Source of the DNA: Effrenium voratum | Taxonomy: Eukaryota > Sar > Dinophyceae > Suessiales > Symbiodiniaceae | Reading direction: 5' to 3' | Length of the DNA stretch: 64,000 bases | Assembly (NCBI GenBank): GCA_963377175.1 | Contig: CAUJNA010003503.1 | Location: 218,501 to 282,500, forward strand | In this document: piece by piece, positions 10,715-21,621 of the stretch | How positions within the stretch are numbered: the stretch's first letter is position 1 | Layout: the number at the start of each line of letters is the position of its first letter | Program-made: the position numbers and the translations under genes | Notes under the pieces: generated by a model | Told to the model about the DNA's origin: nothing | Seen by the model: only the letters and a program-made list of their open reading frames with translations | Databases searched by the model: none

Positions 10715-12753
10715 CTACACGCAAGCTTGTCGAGAACTGTCGCAGAACTGCTGCAAATGCGCTGACGACTCGCTGGCTGAGGACCGAATTGTTTCAAAAC
10801 ATCGCCTACGAGGCGGTGACAAGACTTGGCAAGCATCAGCATGCCGGAGCTTTATCGAAGTGGACTTGTTTCCCCTGACTTGAACTTGGAAACCGTTACA
10901 GTTATGGTATGAGTTTCGCTTCTGAGAGCTCATGATGTTGGTGATCTTGTTGCCCAACCCCCAAACAGTTATACCCAAAGTCATTTTGGTTTGGGTTGTC
11001 ACCAGGCAAATTTGGGAATCACTTGTTGCCTGAAAATTATGCTGCCACAACATGTTTTTCCTATGTACCCTGGATGCCGCTTGTTCAACCCCTGTATAAA
11101 CCTGGAAAATACCATTTACAACCTCGGATTTGGGAAAGCTCCATTCCATCTCTGTGGTGTTTACGTAGGGCCTTAGATCCAGACTACTGTCATGTGGTTC
11201 AGGACCAGTTTCCTCAGCAATGGCCTGAGTATCAACATTCAAAGATTTAACACGTACAGCAGTTCTGGTTCATTATTCATATTCTCACTGGGAAATCTAC
11301 ACATACCAAAACATCCCCTTGTGCATCAGTGATTCATCGAACCAAGAGCTGCTGGGGTGCTTGTAACATCAACAGGCAACAGCCACTGGCTAGCAGTGCT
11401 TCGACCAGCCAGTCAAGCCAAGTCAGTCAAACGAGCCCACGGGAAGGACGCTAAGTCCGAAAGGTGTGACCGTGAGGTTCCCATTTGGTGCAGGATTTGC
11501 AGCTGAAAGAGCTGGATGAGGATGGGCAGAGAGCCCAGAACTGACTGGCACAGAGCCAGCCGCTTGCCAAGGACAATGTCGTTTTCCCCTTTGCTGCACG
11601 CTTATTAAGGTTGTATCAAAGATGATATGCTTGTTGAGGCACTCGTCAACCTGAACTTTCGGCAAACCTACAGTTGTTTTAGCCTTGAGAATTCAAGGCC
11701 ACCTTTGTCACGCCTCTTCTCCGACCCGGAGACAACGCTGCGCCCGGCTCCTCAAGATGCCTGTTGAGAAGGCGACGAGGTCCAAGGTTTTTGTGAAGAG
11801 CCCATATCGGTTGAACCTGCCTGTCGCTAGACGAAAGGCCGTGAGATGAGCGCAATCCTCTCCACCAGTCAAGACCTCGGACTGAGACTCCTTGAGGCAT
11901 GGCTACTCTAGTTGGAAAAAAACATCATGCTAGCAGACAGAGCAGTGAGTTGTTTTGGTTCACAGAGCAATCTGTTTGGGTATGCCATCAGAGATGGCTT
12001 CTGGGTGGCTCTAAGGCCTGGGCGCTGTTTGTGCCTACTTGGTCGTGGCATTGATGATGTCTGTCGCTCCTGCCTGCAACTCAGCTTCGATTTGCATCTC
12101 TGGCACTCAACGTCTCAAGTTTCTTGGCCTTTCAACGACAAACGTCAAGCAGTCAAATTCCGCCAACAGGGCTCACACATGTTGCAATGTGTACTTGTGT
12201 GGATATTGTGCTTCCTTGAGATCAAGCTCGGAATGGGTGCTTGTGCCTTGCCAAGAGACATCTATCAGGCATACACACCGGTTCGTTACAGGGAATCCAC
12301 GCTGGCCAAAAATGCTAGTAGAACCATGTTCATAGACACCCTAGTGTGTTTATTCTTCCGGCATAACATGTTGATAAACACACCAGCCTTGATATTTGCT
12401 TACTAAGATAGTCTCGTTGGTCTCAACTGCACATGGTGTCAAAACTAATAATCGCATCGTCAATTTTCGACGAACTGCGAACCATTACATTATGACTCAG
12501 CCACAAGCTTCCAAAGGAGCACACTCGGAGCGCACCTCCGCGATGTGTGCCGCTTCGCTTGTGCCATGCCGTGGTTTTGCTTCCTCATGCTACTGGCAGA
12601 CAGCGTCGGTGTTGCTAGCAGGTCTTTGTGCCTTCAACGGCAGAGGCAAGAGGTTTCCGCAATAAGAGAGGTGCTTGCGCCGTTGCCACCGTTGGTTGTC
12701 ATGATTGAATGTTGGTTCACTCTTTCCTAGTATTCATTTGTTCCCAGCCCCAG
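10715..12753. other. No secure gene; one 164-codon open frame
   Basis: A plus-strand frame is open at 11912-12406 but has no recognisable domain, a Cys/Trp-rich composition and no splice logic. A short charged frame near 11488 (QDLQLKELDEDGQRAQ) could be an exon. The rest looks intronic or intergenic. Confidence 0.3.
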
Positions 12754-13438
12754 GCACACTGTGTGACTCCGGACCTGAGCAAGACCGCTTGAAGACGTGG
12801 TTGAAGAAGCACGGAGGGTACATGAAAGGCCTGAGCGTGAAGCAGATACCGGGGCGTGGCAAAGGGCTCGTGAAGCAGGATGGACCAGCTGCATCAAGTG
12901 AAATGCTACTGCGGGTGCCTTGGAAGCTGGTCCTACATCGAGACCTCGTGGACAAAGATCCGCGGCTGCAGCAATTGATGGAGAAGTGGCGTCTATCTCA
13001 AGGCAGTGCCAGCGATTCCCAGGCCATCCGCTTCTGGCTTCTCCACTCGGACCCCGAGTGGGCGCCGTGGTTGGAGCTTCTGCCCCAGGAGCTCAACGCC
13101 GGCGCCGAGGCCTTGCCGCTGGCCTTGGCCTTTTCGGGCTCCGAGGCCCTCAGGGGCACCGCCTTGCAGAGGGAGGCGGAGGTGCTGCTGGAGGCCAAGA
13201 GAAGCGAGTGGCACGCCCTGTCGCTCATAGCTCCGATGGCTCCGACCTGGGAGCGCTTCCTGTGGGCCCAGGCCATTGTGTCCACCAGATCCAGCACCTT
13301 GCCCATGGGGCCCCGCGAGGTGCCGTGCCTGGTGCCTGTCCTAGATTTCGCCAACCATGGAGAGCCCAATGCCTGTATCCGCGGCACTGGGAAGGGAGTT
13401 GAGCTGGTGGCGTGCAAGGCGATCCTGGAAGGAGAGGA
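12754..13438 (+). CDS. SET-domain protein methyltransferase (Rubisco-LSMT/SETD-like), main exon
   Basis: This enzyme class methylates lysine (or histidine) side chains using S-adenosylmethionine. The exon gives about 228 residues. Near the start GRGKGLV fits the N-terminal SET G-x-G strand. A long inserted helical region follows ([20 protein letters not shown]). Near the end [13 protein letters not shown] carries the Asn-His motif that binds the cofactor, followed by ILEGEE. The next exon (13992) supplies ISYG with the catalytic-type Tyr. The order and the insert match the plant Rubisco LSMT/SETD3/SETD4/SETD6 class rather than histone SET enzymes. The acceptor is CCCCAG after a pyrimidine tract. 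The exon must end at 13438 to keep the frame, so the intron begins GAGCC, a non-canonical GA donor. The start codon is not seen. Target unknown. Confidence 0.85.
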
Positions 13439-13656
13439 GAGCCTCTGCCGCAAGCCAGGCACCGCACGTGTTCTGCAGAAGATATCCATCCGAGTCCATG
13501 CCAACCAGTTCTTGAACAGGCAGGTAGCCACCAGCATTGCCCCAGTGAGATCCCAGGACGTCATGCTGTCTTGCCCTCCTGCCCGGCGTGACGGGGAGTT
13601 TTCATTCCGTGGCAGGTGCGGGTGGCGGGCCTGACAAGGGCGCGTTCCCCATCCCT

Positions 13657-13878
13657 CCTTCCATCCATCCATCCATCCATCCATCCATGCATCCATGCAT
13701 TCATCCATCCATGCTTGCATGCATGTATCCATCCACCCAGCCATCCATCCATGCATGTATCTATCCATCCCTCCCTCCCGACACGTCCGTCCGTCCATCC
13801 GTCCATCCATCCATCCATCCATCCATCCATCCATCCATCCATCCATCCATCCATCCATCCATCCATCCATCCATCCAC
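13657..13878. repeat. (CCAT)n tetranucleotide microsatellite inside the SET gene intron
   Basis: About 220 bases of CCAT repeat with interruptions (GCAT, GTAT, CCGT). Apparent Ser-Ile-His-Pro or Met-Asp-Gly-Trp frames through it come from the repeat and are not real genes. Confidence 0.95.
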
Positions 13879-13991
13879 CTCTCAACGCTGCTTTGTTTTG
13901 GAGTCCCGGCCAAAATGCAAATGTATAGAAAGCCCAATCGCGCATAAGTTGCCTTTCTTCAAGGGCCGAGCCAAAAAGAAGTGCGGGTGAG

Positions 13992-14137
13992 GATCCTCAT
14001 CTCCTACGGCGCCCACAGCGCGGAGCAGTTCCTTTTTGCCTTCGGCTTCTTTCCGCCGGAGGCGGAGGTTGAGCCCGTGGTTCCGCTGCGAAGCTCCACG
14101 CCCTTGGTGCTGCGGGCCAACAAGCAGGCACGGAGTG
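13992..14137 (+). CDS. SET-domain protein methyltransferase, second exon (catalytic Tyr)
   Basis: After a GGTGAG acceptor the frame continues from the first exon as [21 protein letters not shown], then [19 protein letters not shown] followed by S-x-x-QFLFxxGF is the C-terminal SET signature, including the Tyr that orients the target nitrogen. Joining at 13438/13992 keeps the frame exactly. The 3' end is uncertain; GTGGGGGC near 14138 is a possible donor, and an overlapping frame stays open to about 14190. Confidence 0.75.
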
Positions 14138-14345
14138 GGGGCGGCGCCAGGCAAAGACGGCATGCGCGTCTTGATTCACAACCGACGTGAGGTTACCTTC
14201 AGGTCCAGTTGGAATCTAAGGTTTACCGTAGATAGTTTGAATGCTGATTATGTCAATTGAAAAAACAAGCGATAGTAGTTGGTTCTCATTTGAGTACACA
14301 CATCTTTCCAGAAGAATGGATGCGTCGATTAACGCAACCCCACAG

Positions 14346-14413
14346 GGCGTGGAGGAGCTGCTGGGAGCCTTGGGTGAGCCGCCAGGTCAACAAAGGGCCG
14401 CGCACAGGCAAGG
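14346..14413 (+). CDS. Candidate exon of the SET methyltransferase
   Basis: A CCCCACAG acceptor is followed by GVEELLGALGEPPGQQRAAH and a GTGAAG donor. It lies on the same strand between the SET and C-terminal domain exons and is amphipathic. Membership in the gene is inferred from position only. Confidence 0.45.
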
Positions 14414-14695
14414 GTGAAGAGTTGTGTCAGGGAGAGAGACTGGTGGGAGGCTACTAGGTGGTTTGTGCCGAAACAGGGGGACTCATCTGGTTGGCCCATG
14501 TTTGGAGGAAACTAGCATAAGCCCAGCCAGTTGGGCCTCCTTGTCTTGACATACCTGCGTTTACTCATTCCCATTACAGCCCACCATGCCGAGCTTTCTC
14601 GGGCAAGGGCGCAACAATGCGCCATGTTAGCACTGGTTCACTTGGGATTACTCGAAAGGGAAGTTGGATAAACTCTGCGCTGCCTGGCCTCAATG

Positions 14696-14803
14696 TGGGT
14701 CAAAACCAATGGTACCATTTTAGGGTAGGTGAATTCACACCCATTTTAGGCTATTTTAGTGGGGATTGGGATGTTCACGGGGCTAACCGGGATTTTGACC
14801 CAT
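14696..14803. mobile_element. MITE/introner-like element, family copy 2
   Basis: About 108 bases with ends GTGGGTCAAAACC and GGGATTTTGACCCAT. The interior is nearly identical to the element at 10569. It lies in an intron of the SET gene, just before a second, shorter relative at 14839. No ORF. Confidence 0.75.
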
Positions 14804-14838
14804 GGCCAGGTTTTGGTCTGGCTTTGAGTCTCAGTTGG

Positions 14839-14924
14839 GTGTGGGTCAAAATGGGTACCCAAATGGAACCCGAGTAAATGGAAACAAGGGCTAAAACCTG
14901 CGGTCTTTAATTTTGACCCGTACC
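14839..14924. mobile_element. MITE/introner-like element, family copy 3, with 7-base target duplication
   Basis: Ends read GTGGGTCAAAATGGGTACC and TTTTGACCCGTACCC. The element is flanked on both sides by CAGTTGG (14832-14838 and 14925-14931), a likely target-site duplication. Its interior differs from copies 1 and 2, so only the ends are shared. It ends 19 bases before the next exon. Confidence 0.7.
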
Positions 14925-14942
14925 CAGTTGGACCAGGGCTAG

Positions 14943-15077
14943 GCCATCCGAGTCGCCAGGCTGCTCGACGCCTGGCTCGCCGAGCTCAGGCGGCCGCGGC
15001 AGGACGTAGGTGCCGCACGGGCGCTGCGCGAGCGACACGCCGCTGTGGTGGCCAAGGTCAAGGGCCTCTTAGAGGGT
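14943..15077 (+). CDS. SET methyltransferase, C-terminal substrate-binding domain exon
   Basis: After a GGGCTAG acceptor the frame reads AIRVARLLDAWLAELRRPRQ, then ALRERHAAVVAKVKGLLEG. Helical segments rich in Leu and Arg with an RALRER...(A/V)VxxxKxLL pattern are typical of the Rubisco-LSMT substrate-binding domain that follows the SET fold. The 3' end is approximate. The exact join to earlier exons was not resolved. Confidence 0.6.
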
Positions 15078-15175
15078 CACTCGGGCAGAGACTTGGGCCG
15101 TTTCATGTCCATGGGCAAGTTGTTTGCACTTCTGTTGGGCATTTGTGTTTATATTAACCAAACATGCATTGTATA

Positions 15176-15206
15176 CATAATATATATATATATATATATA
15201 TATATC
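15176..15206. repeat. (TA)n microsatellite
   Basis: About 30 bases of TA repeat, in the 3' intron or flank of the SET gene. Confidence 0.9.
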
Positions 15207-15645
15207 ATACGGATAATAGTATTTGCCCATTGACCAGTTGAACCACAGGGGTATCTAAGTCCAGATAAGAAGATGTAGGAAGATGTTGGAAAGTGTTAGG
15301 CGCTCATTGACTTTCCTCAACGGCTCGGACTCTGCAAATGAATCCAAAGAAATGGCTTTGATATGACTGAGGCAGTGCAATCCCAAGCGACTTCTCAAGC
15401 TGTTTGATGTCAAGGCTCCGAATCACCAACCAATGTGCTGATTCTGAGTACTTTTTCCCTAAATAAGGGCCCATTCCGCAAGGCGCGTACATACCCAGCT
15501 GCCTAGGCGATTGATGGTTTCTTGGCGAGTCTCGCAAAGTGTTTGCACTGCGCTGTGCTTTGTCGTCATGGCTTACATGGACAGATGCACTGCAGAGATC
15601 TGCAAGAGCAAGAGCGGGTGGGCATCATGCAGCTGGAATCCTCAG

Positions 15646-15739
15646 GGCACTGCAGCCGAGCGTGGATCTCATTTACAGCCAGCGACCAGTCGAAGGTGCT
15701 GTCGCGCTACAGTGGATGGACGAAATCCTGCACCAGTTG
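15646..15739 (+). CDS. Candidate exon, possibly the end of the SET gene
   Basis: CCTCAG acceptor and GTAGGT donor bracket ALQPSVDLIYSQRPVEGAVA followed by LQWMDEILHQL. Probably helical. The link to the SET gene is by proximity and strand only. Confidence 0.45.
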
Positions 15740-16026
15740 GTAGGTGGTTTACCCCAGTTTTGATAGAGCTTTATCAATTCCAACTGATGGCGCTGCGACC
15801 TGCTAAGGGAAACTTGTCGCCTGGCCTCTTTTTGTGCTGAAGACGGAACTGTAATGAAATGAGACAGCTCTCGCCAGAGACGAAGGTCTCAAAGAGCCCC
15901 GGGCGCCAGCGAGTAATTTGCTTGGCAGCGAGGAAAGGAAAAGGTGCCTTGCAGGTGCGCCCGAGTTTGCATTGGAGTTATGGCACACACAGTGAGCCAC
16001 TAACCTGAGCCAACATCTTTCCTTAG

Positions 16027-16076
16027 CCCTGCGAAATGCTTCGGAGACAGCAAAGAAATTCCACTTGCTTGACATG
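16027..16076 (+). CDS. Candidate short exon, unknown protein
   Basis: A good pyrimidine tract and CCTTAG acceptor, then LRNASETAKKFHLLDM and a GC donor. Reading on gives a stop soon after. No family recognised. Confidence 0.4.
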
Positions 16077-16959
16077 GCACACAGCTAAAGCTGGGAACCA
16101 AAGCAACTCAGCTGAGGAGCTAGAGCTGCCACAGCTCGCAGCGCCTTTGGCAGTGCTGGTGGGCCAAGCTTGGCATTGGCTGAAGTCTTGCCGGGCCATC
16201 TGCGGTTCTTCAGCTGTCGCAAAGGGTTTGTATGCGGCTAAGCTTGCCAGCGGTTGCTGGGTGCCTTGCATGCTTAGAACTCCCACTCAAGGTGTAACAG
16301 ACATTCAAAGAAGCTGGATCTAGCCATACAAACGTCTGGAGTGAGTGCATCTTTTTAGCCCCAAACAAAGCGCCCTACGGTCCTACATTCGCGTCCAAGC
16401 ATTTGTTTGCAACATGCCAAGCTTTGGATCGCACACTCCTGCATTCTGCAATGCCAGATAGTGGTGGTGATGCTGGCATCACCCACGTTGAACCGGTCAG
16501 TGATCAGCATCCTGACTGAAGAAGCCAGTCGCCTGATCGCCGGTGCAGATGTGGAATGAGTCCTTGTGCACGTTCCTATGACAAGCCTAATACATGTTGG
16601 AGAAAGGTGTTGCACTACTTGAGACCAACACTACAAACTACCAGCACAGCAGGCTTTCTTCTGGCTCCCTTCATTTCTTCATATTAATGTGCTCTTAAGT
16701 TGGCAACACAATGTTTGATATGCTTAGACATGTCCACGCCACAGATTGCAGTTGCTTCCATTTGCAGACACACATGATGCAGATGGCAGAGGTCCATGCG
16801 CCATTCAAATCGGTTTGTCACAGGACCAGCCAAACGGAGAATGCCGCGATAATGCTGCGCAACACATTGCATTGCATTGCACTTGCTGCCATGCCTTGTG
16901 TTTGCTGTTTAATCATGACATGGCATACTTGATGTTGTTGGTGTACTTGCACTGCTTCG

Positions 16960-17064
16960 TCACTTTCAAATGCTGTGGCGGCTCGGGTCATCTTGATCAT
17001 GCCGGTTGTCGCCATTCTCGCTGTTGCTGGCTTGGTTGCCTCCATGCTGTCCTCCTGGGCTTGA
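16960..17064 (+). CDS. Candidate C-terminal exon with one membrane helix
   Basis: The frame AVAARVILIMPVVAILAVAG followed by LVASMLSSWA and a stop at 17062-17064 is a clear hydrophobic membrane-span pattern with a short tail. The 5' boundary is not fixed. No family recognised. An overlapping minus-strand frame is less protein-like. Confidence 0.4.
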   Translation, partial: SLSNAVAARVILIMPVVAILAVAGLVASMLSSWA

Positions 17065-17824
17065 TGTACTTCAAGTTGGATATGATGTCTCTTTGCTATT
17101 CTCTTCCCACCTCCACACAAACAAGAATCGGTTGGGAGGGTGGCTTGGAGAGAGGATCTGACAAGTGAAAGCGAATTAACGAACCTACGGTGAGAGAGGA
17201 AATAGGTAACCCACGGTTCACTCCCTTCTGCCGTTCGCCTTTTTCATTGACTGTTAACCAGTTGAAGGCCATCTCGTTCTGATGAACAATCTCATTTCTA
17301 TCTCGTAACAACTCTTGGTTTTTAACAGACAGGAGATGAATGATGGAGGGATGAAAGCCGTTGAGTTGCTTTCATGTCTGCTCTCGTTCAGTCATTCTTC
17401 TTTCCACCTCCATTTGTTACTGAATAATTGAATGCGTGTGTTTATGAGGGCATCAGGCAAGGAAGTATCGATTTGGCAAATACTTAGTATGTGAAAGTGG
17501 TCCAATCTGCACATTTGGTGCTTCGATATGCGTAGTCCATGACCATCTCGCGTGCACGCATGTTGACCATGGCGCAAGTCACTCTGAAGTCTGAGGCATT
17601 GCCTGGTGTACGATCAACTCGTGGGCTCCCAAGTCATCGCCTGTGGCCCCACCTTGCAAGACTGCAAACCAAAGCTTTGCCTCGGCAGAGCACATTTTGG
17701 TGCTGAGTGTTTTTGTGCTTGGAAACACATGTCATGTACTGCACTGATCGCAGTATGTTGGGGATAGCCAGACACTTTATGCGACACATCTGCGCAGGGC
17801 TGCCATGGAGTGCCAGCGCAACAG

Positions 17825-18307
17825 CTAGTGAAGGACTGCGATGGGAATGACGTTGGGACCCTTCCATAATCCCAGACGCTCCATTTGAGCAGTAGTCAAC
17901 ATCCTTGCCAGGAGTTCCTCTACTGGTTTTAGCTCAGATTGTGATGAAGCTCTCCAGAGATCGACCATGGTAGAGTCAATCCTGAATGGTTGACGTTGCT
18001 GCACGCAGAGTGCCATAGCCATAGATGGGCCTCCGCAACTATGCAGTGGAACCAACAATAGCTTGCATGATCCCAAAGCCTGGAGACAACAGACAGAATG
18101 TTGTGTGGACCCCGTTGGTTGTCCAACGAGTCTTCCCACTCGTTTTGCTGAACATATGATCAGGGCAACACCTTTGCGACCAGTACTAGTTGGGTACAAT
18201 GGGTCGGTGAAAAAGCATTTGAAGAGGTCTGCCAGCCTGCCTGTTCTTCGGAATCCGTAAATGTTCCCCCAAACCATGTATGGTGACCCATAGTCTGCCG
18301 GCCTCAT
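17825..18307 (-). other. Unassigned 160-codon minus-strand open frame
   Basis: Open frame with a plausible segment STMVDLWRASSQSELKPVEE near its end, but mixed composition elsewhere and no domain recognised. It is on the opposite strand to its neighbours. It could be a relic of a retroposed gene or chance. Confidence 0.25.
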
Positions 18308-19757
18308 CCGTTTTGCTCTTCAAAGAGCTTGGCCAAAACAGCGGGCAGCGCTATGTCATTGCCTTCATTTGAACACGACGCTAGGCCATTGGAACATGGG
18401 TTTGTCCGCAAACGGAGCACCCTCCCAAGCTGCACTCAGTCTTTCACTGGGGCCCCTGGGGTTGCCGCCTTTCGGTCTCGCGCCGAGGGAGGGCTCCAGT
18501 TCGGCCCCCCCGCCCCCAGACAGCTTGACGCGAGTCGCAGGATCTGGCAGAGCTGAAAGAATTCCAGTGGGGTCACTTGAGCAAAGTTAGCCCTTGGAGT
18601 TTGAGCCTCAAAGCCTTCCGCAAGGTTTGCATCAGTGGCCCTTTTTGACAACTGGAGTGGACAAAGAAGCTGTGGAGGTTATGCCGACCCCAGCAGCGGA
18701 GCAAGGCTCTGCCAAAGTGCGGGGGTCGATCTCTTGTCGTGCTACACTGGCGGCCGGTTTCCCCTCACCTGCAAGATGAACCACTCTTCCTAGTATTATT
18801 GGATTCCACAGCCATGGACGCCGGCCATGGTAGTCGGCGGCCCAGTGGTCTTAAAACAGCCGGGCACTTCGAGCGAAAAAAGAAAACGGGCCCGCGCAGC
18901 TGCATGCTGCATGAACGTAGTGGCCAGCCGGGTGAGAGCAGGCTTGAGGCCTTGAGGCAACGGCACGATGCCTGGTGGAGACGTTCAGTCTGACTGCCGT
19001 GGTTGGCTCAACAGGTGGCCACAAACAGTTCATGGATACTGAGCGGCTTCACTTAGCAACGTGTGTCATTTGCCATCTCACAACACCTCGGTCAAGGAAT
19101 AGGCAACATGCTAAATGAGAGCCGACGTGGAGGGCAGCAAGAGAACACACTTTCACATGTCTGAGCTTACACGCCTTGTTCACAAAAGCTGAGGGGCGTG
19201 CCAGAAAGCAGAGGTTCAAGAGTATCACTTGCCATAGCCAACGGGCACCAGGCATCCAGGTACATCCAAAGCAAGCGGAGCAGCTGGGAGACTTGGCCGG
19301 CTTCCAAGTAATTTCCAGGGTCCTAAAGCTGTGTCTGACGCCAGATGTGTCTCCACGTTGAATTCCAGGCCTTGAAGCTTTTAGTTGGGTTTCAACTCAG
19401 CATTGACCTTGAACCAACACATCCGGAGCACATCTTTCGGGGTCGCCGGGGCAAGCTTTTTGGTGCCAGTGACACTTGCTCTGCAAGGACTTTGGCCATG
19501 GGGAGAAAGCGTGGGGGAGTTGCCCAGCTGCACCTGGCATGCTGCCTGACGTTCAGTCATGCTCTGCCCTGGCCAGGAAGGCGGCGAGGATGCCCCATTT
19601 CCGAGTGTTCCTGCAGGAGCACGGAACCATACAGTACTCGTCTCTAGCCAAATGGGTCAAAACCCTGTGCCATGTTCATCCACCCCAAAATGGAGCTATA
19701 GGTTATGCCCCACCAAATGGGAGCTTTCGAATCGGCCAGGAGCTTTGGACCCGATAG

Positions 19758-20036
19758 CACTGGGCTTCCCACCACCGCCTGGCGCTGCCCCAGCCCCAGC
19801 CGCCGCCCCGGCCCTCCCCTCCGCCCCCGTGCCTACCCCCCCAGCCCCGGCCAGCGGGGCAGCCGCGCCGCCCCCGGGACCGGGTTTGGGGCTGCCCATC
19901 ATGCCGCAAATGCCGGGGATGCCACAGATGCCGCAGATGGGGCAGATGGGGCAATTTCCAGGGCTGCCTGGCCAGCTGCCCGGGTTGCAGATGGGGCTGC
20001 CGGGGCTGCCTGGGATGCCAGGACAAATGCGGCCAG
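19758..20036 (+). CDS. Pro/Met-rich N-terminal exon of an RNA-binding-type multi-exon gene
   Basis: First secure exon of a gene traceable through at least a dozen exons to about 24270. It encodes a Pro/Ala tract (GFPPPPGAAPAPAAAPALPS) and then repeats of the type PGLPGMPGQM and PQMGQMGQF, a flexible low-complexity region common in splicing and mRNA-binding proteins. The exon ends CCAG at 20036 and the intron starts GC. The intron is bounded by the direct repeat GCGGCCAGG (20029 and 20274). Joining restores M-R-P-G-L-P-M-P-P-K exactly. Later exons add a duplicated helical module, RS/RG tracts and a zinc knuckle, so an RNA-processing role is inferred. Exact identity unknown; the true start is upstream. 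Confidence 0.75.
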
Positions 20037-20281
20037 GCCGGAGCTTGCAACGTTGGCAACATTACATCCATTATGTTTAGGAATCATTGCTGTTGACGAA
20101 GCCGAGTGGCAGAGTTTGTCAAACTCTAGAAGTGAGTGTTGCTTCTGCCAGGAAAATTGGCCTTGGCAAAGAACTGTTTTGAATGTTGGGGTTCCGGAAA
20201 AGTGCATGGTCGCCTGCTGGTTTTCCTTGGAAGCAGTGGACACGCATGTTTTGGCCACATGTCCGCGTGAAGCGCGGCCAG

Positions 20282-20386
20282 GTTTGCCTATGCCGCCAAA
20301 GGCGCCAGGAATGGGGCTGCCGGGGATGCCCTCCATGGGTGCCATGGGTCTGCTGCCGGGCATGGCGGCGCCGCCACGGCTGCCAG
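20282..20386 (+). CDS. Same gene, second Pro/Met-rich exon
   Basis: Continues in phase from 20036 with GLPMPPKAPGMGLPGMPSMG, then AMGLLPGMAAPPRLP. It ends at a GC donor (CCAG|GCAGAG). Joining to 20587 gives L-P-G-M-P-P-P-G without breaking the repeat style, which supports the splice choice. Confidence 0.75.
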
Positions 20387-20586
20387 GCAGAGCTCAAAAG
20401 TGAAGAAGCCCCGGTGAGTTTTGGAGGGAAAGGTCACCCCAGCCATACGAGGGTCATGATGGTTCTTTGCTGCGTCTCGCTCCAAGCTGCGTTTGGGCCA
20501 AGGGCCGCCAAGGGCCAGTTTATGGCGATGTCACCTCCAAGATGCATGCATGAGTTTGCACGCATGTGACTTGTGCGCGCCTCCAG

Positions 20587-20677
20587 GAATGCCACCGCCG
20601 GGATCTCTCGATTCGGAGGCATTGGCCCAGATGAGGCAAGCCACGCAGACGCTCGCTGGGCCCAAGTACTTTGAGTA
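20587..20677 (+). CDS. Same gene, third exon (end of Pro/Met region, start of helical region)
   Basis: CTCCAG acceptor, then MPPPGSLDSEALAQMRQATQ and TLAGPKYFE before an in-frame TAG at 20676. The TAG is presumably intronic. The donor is not clear because no GT, GC or GA choice restores the next exon cleanly, so the end is approximate. Confidence 0.6.
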
Positions 20678-20792
20678 GCCCGTTCCCACAGCCCGTGTGG
20701 CAAGCTGAAGTTGGAGTCCGTTTGAGAATCGGAAGTTGAGGTTTGCAGGATGTCTATCAGCTGCCAAGACCTCGCTCTCTGTCAGGTTCCAG

Positions 20793-20874
20793 CAGGTCGC
20801 CGTGGAGTACGAGCAGATCAAGAGTGCCGGCATTGACCCGCAAGTGCAGGAGTTGGCAGAGTACCACGGCCTAG
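20793..20874 (+). CDS. Same gene, start of helical module 1
   Basis: TTCCAG acceptor, then QVAVEYEQIKSAGIDPQVQE and LAEYHGL. Ends CTAG with a GC donor. Joining to 20952 across a 77-base intron gives H-G-L-D-E-R-A-T-R, the turn of the module. Confidence 0.7.
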
Positions 20875-20951
20875 GCACGACGCGACGAGACGCAAACCGA
20901 TGCGAGCATGTCAAAGTGTTGACGGCACGTTTGCGCTTGACACTTTGCCAG

Positions 20952-21008
20952 ACGAGAGAGCCACGCGTGCGCTGGATGAAGAGATGAAAAAGCGACGGGG
21001 CTCGTTCC
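20952..21008 (+). CDS. Same gene, helical module 1 continued
   Basis: TTGCCAG acceptor, then DERATRALDEEMKKRRGSF. The matching position in module 2 reads LDAQAAVKLGE. The donor (GTGGCA) and the following small exon near 21080 (reading DINM) were not resolved with certainty. Confidence 0.65.
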
Positions 21009-21339
21009 GTGGCAAGCATTGGAGGTCCGCCTTTCGTTTGATCCGAAACCAGAACCTCACTCTTACCATTTATTTTGCTCACCAGTGACATCAACATGGG
21101 TACGAAGAGGTATGCCACACCGCACTAAGGTTTGAGTCAGATATGCAGGCTCTTTGGGTCGGATTGGAGGGCTCCAAGAATCCATCAGGACTGAATGCTT
21201 TGGCAGTCGTTTTGTGAGCGAGATACAGACATGTCCCCTACCTCTTGCATGTGAATTGACTTTAGATCACACATGGCCATGGCATTCCTCGGCACATCAC
21301 CCGAATTATGAGCCATGCCGGATCAAGAAGCCCACACAG

Positions 21340-21410
21340 GAATGCTGATGATGAAGCTGAAAGACATGCGCATGGGAGTCTTCAAGGGCATGACGGCTCT
21401 GAACAAGAAG
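21340..21410 (+). CDS. Same gene, end of helical module 1
   Basis: ACACAG acceptor, then MLMMKLKDMRMGVFKGMTAL and NKK, ending at a GC donor (AAG|GCCAGC). The LMMKLKDMRMG string is the counterpart of LMMMMLRELRDG in module 2 (22208-22286). Confidence 0.7.
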
Positions 21411-21561
21411 GCCAGCTCCGTCTTGGTAGTTGCAAGGCCTGATGAAATGGTGGTTTTCCTTTTGGTTTCCCTTCAAACCCTCAACAAAAAGGGCACCACC
21501 AAACAAAAACAGACCCAGTGCTCCCCTCGGAGTCATGTTCATTGATTCATTTGCCTGTCAG

Positions 21562-21621
21562 ATCCAAGACTTCGCAAAACGGAATCGATTGGATGCACAA
21601 GCCGCCGTGAAGCTGGGCGAG
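21562..21621 (+). CDS. Same gene, start of helical module 2
   Basis: TGTCAG acceptor, phase 0, then IQDFAKRNRLDAQAAVKLGE. Matches module 1 (ELAEYHGLDERATRALDEE) in spacing. A GC donor (GAG|GCCCGT) is the only choice that keeps the next exon in frame. Confidence 0.7.

Noticed and set aside
12998..13945. Minus-strand frame of 315 codons with Met-Asp-Gly-Trp repeats
   Set aside because: It crosses the (CCAT)n tract and the antisense of the SET exon. The SET frame on the plus strand has clear family motifs.
19651..19735. ATGGGTCAAAACCC as another family element
   Set aside because: Only the left end is present; no matching TTTTGACCC end within 150 bases, so it is at most a fragment.
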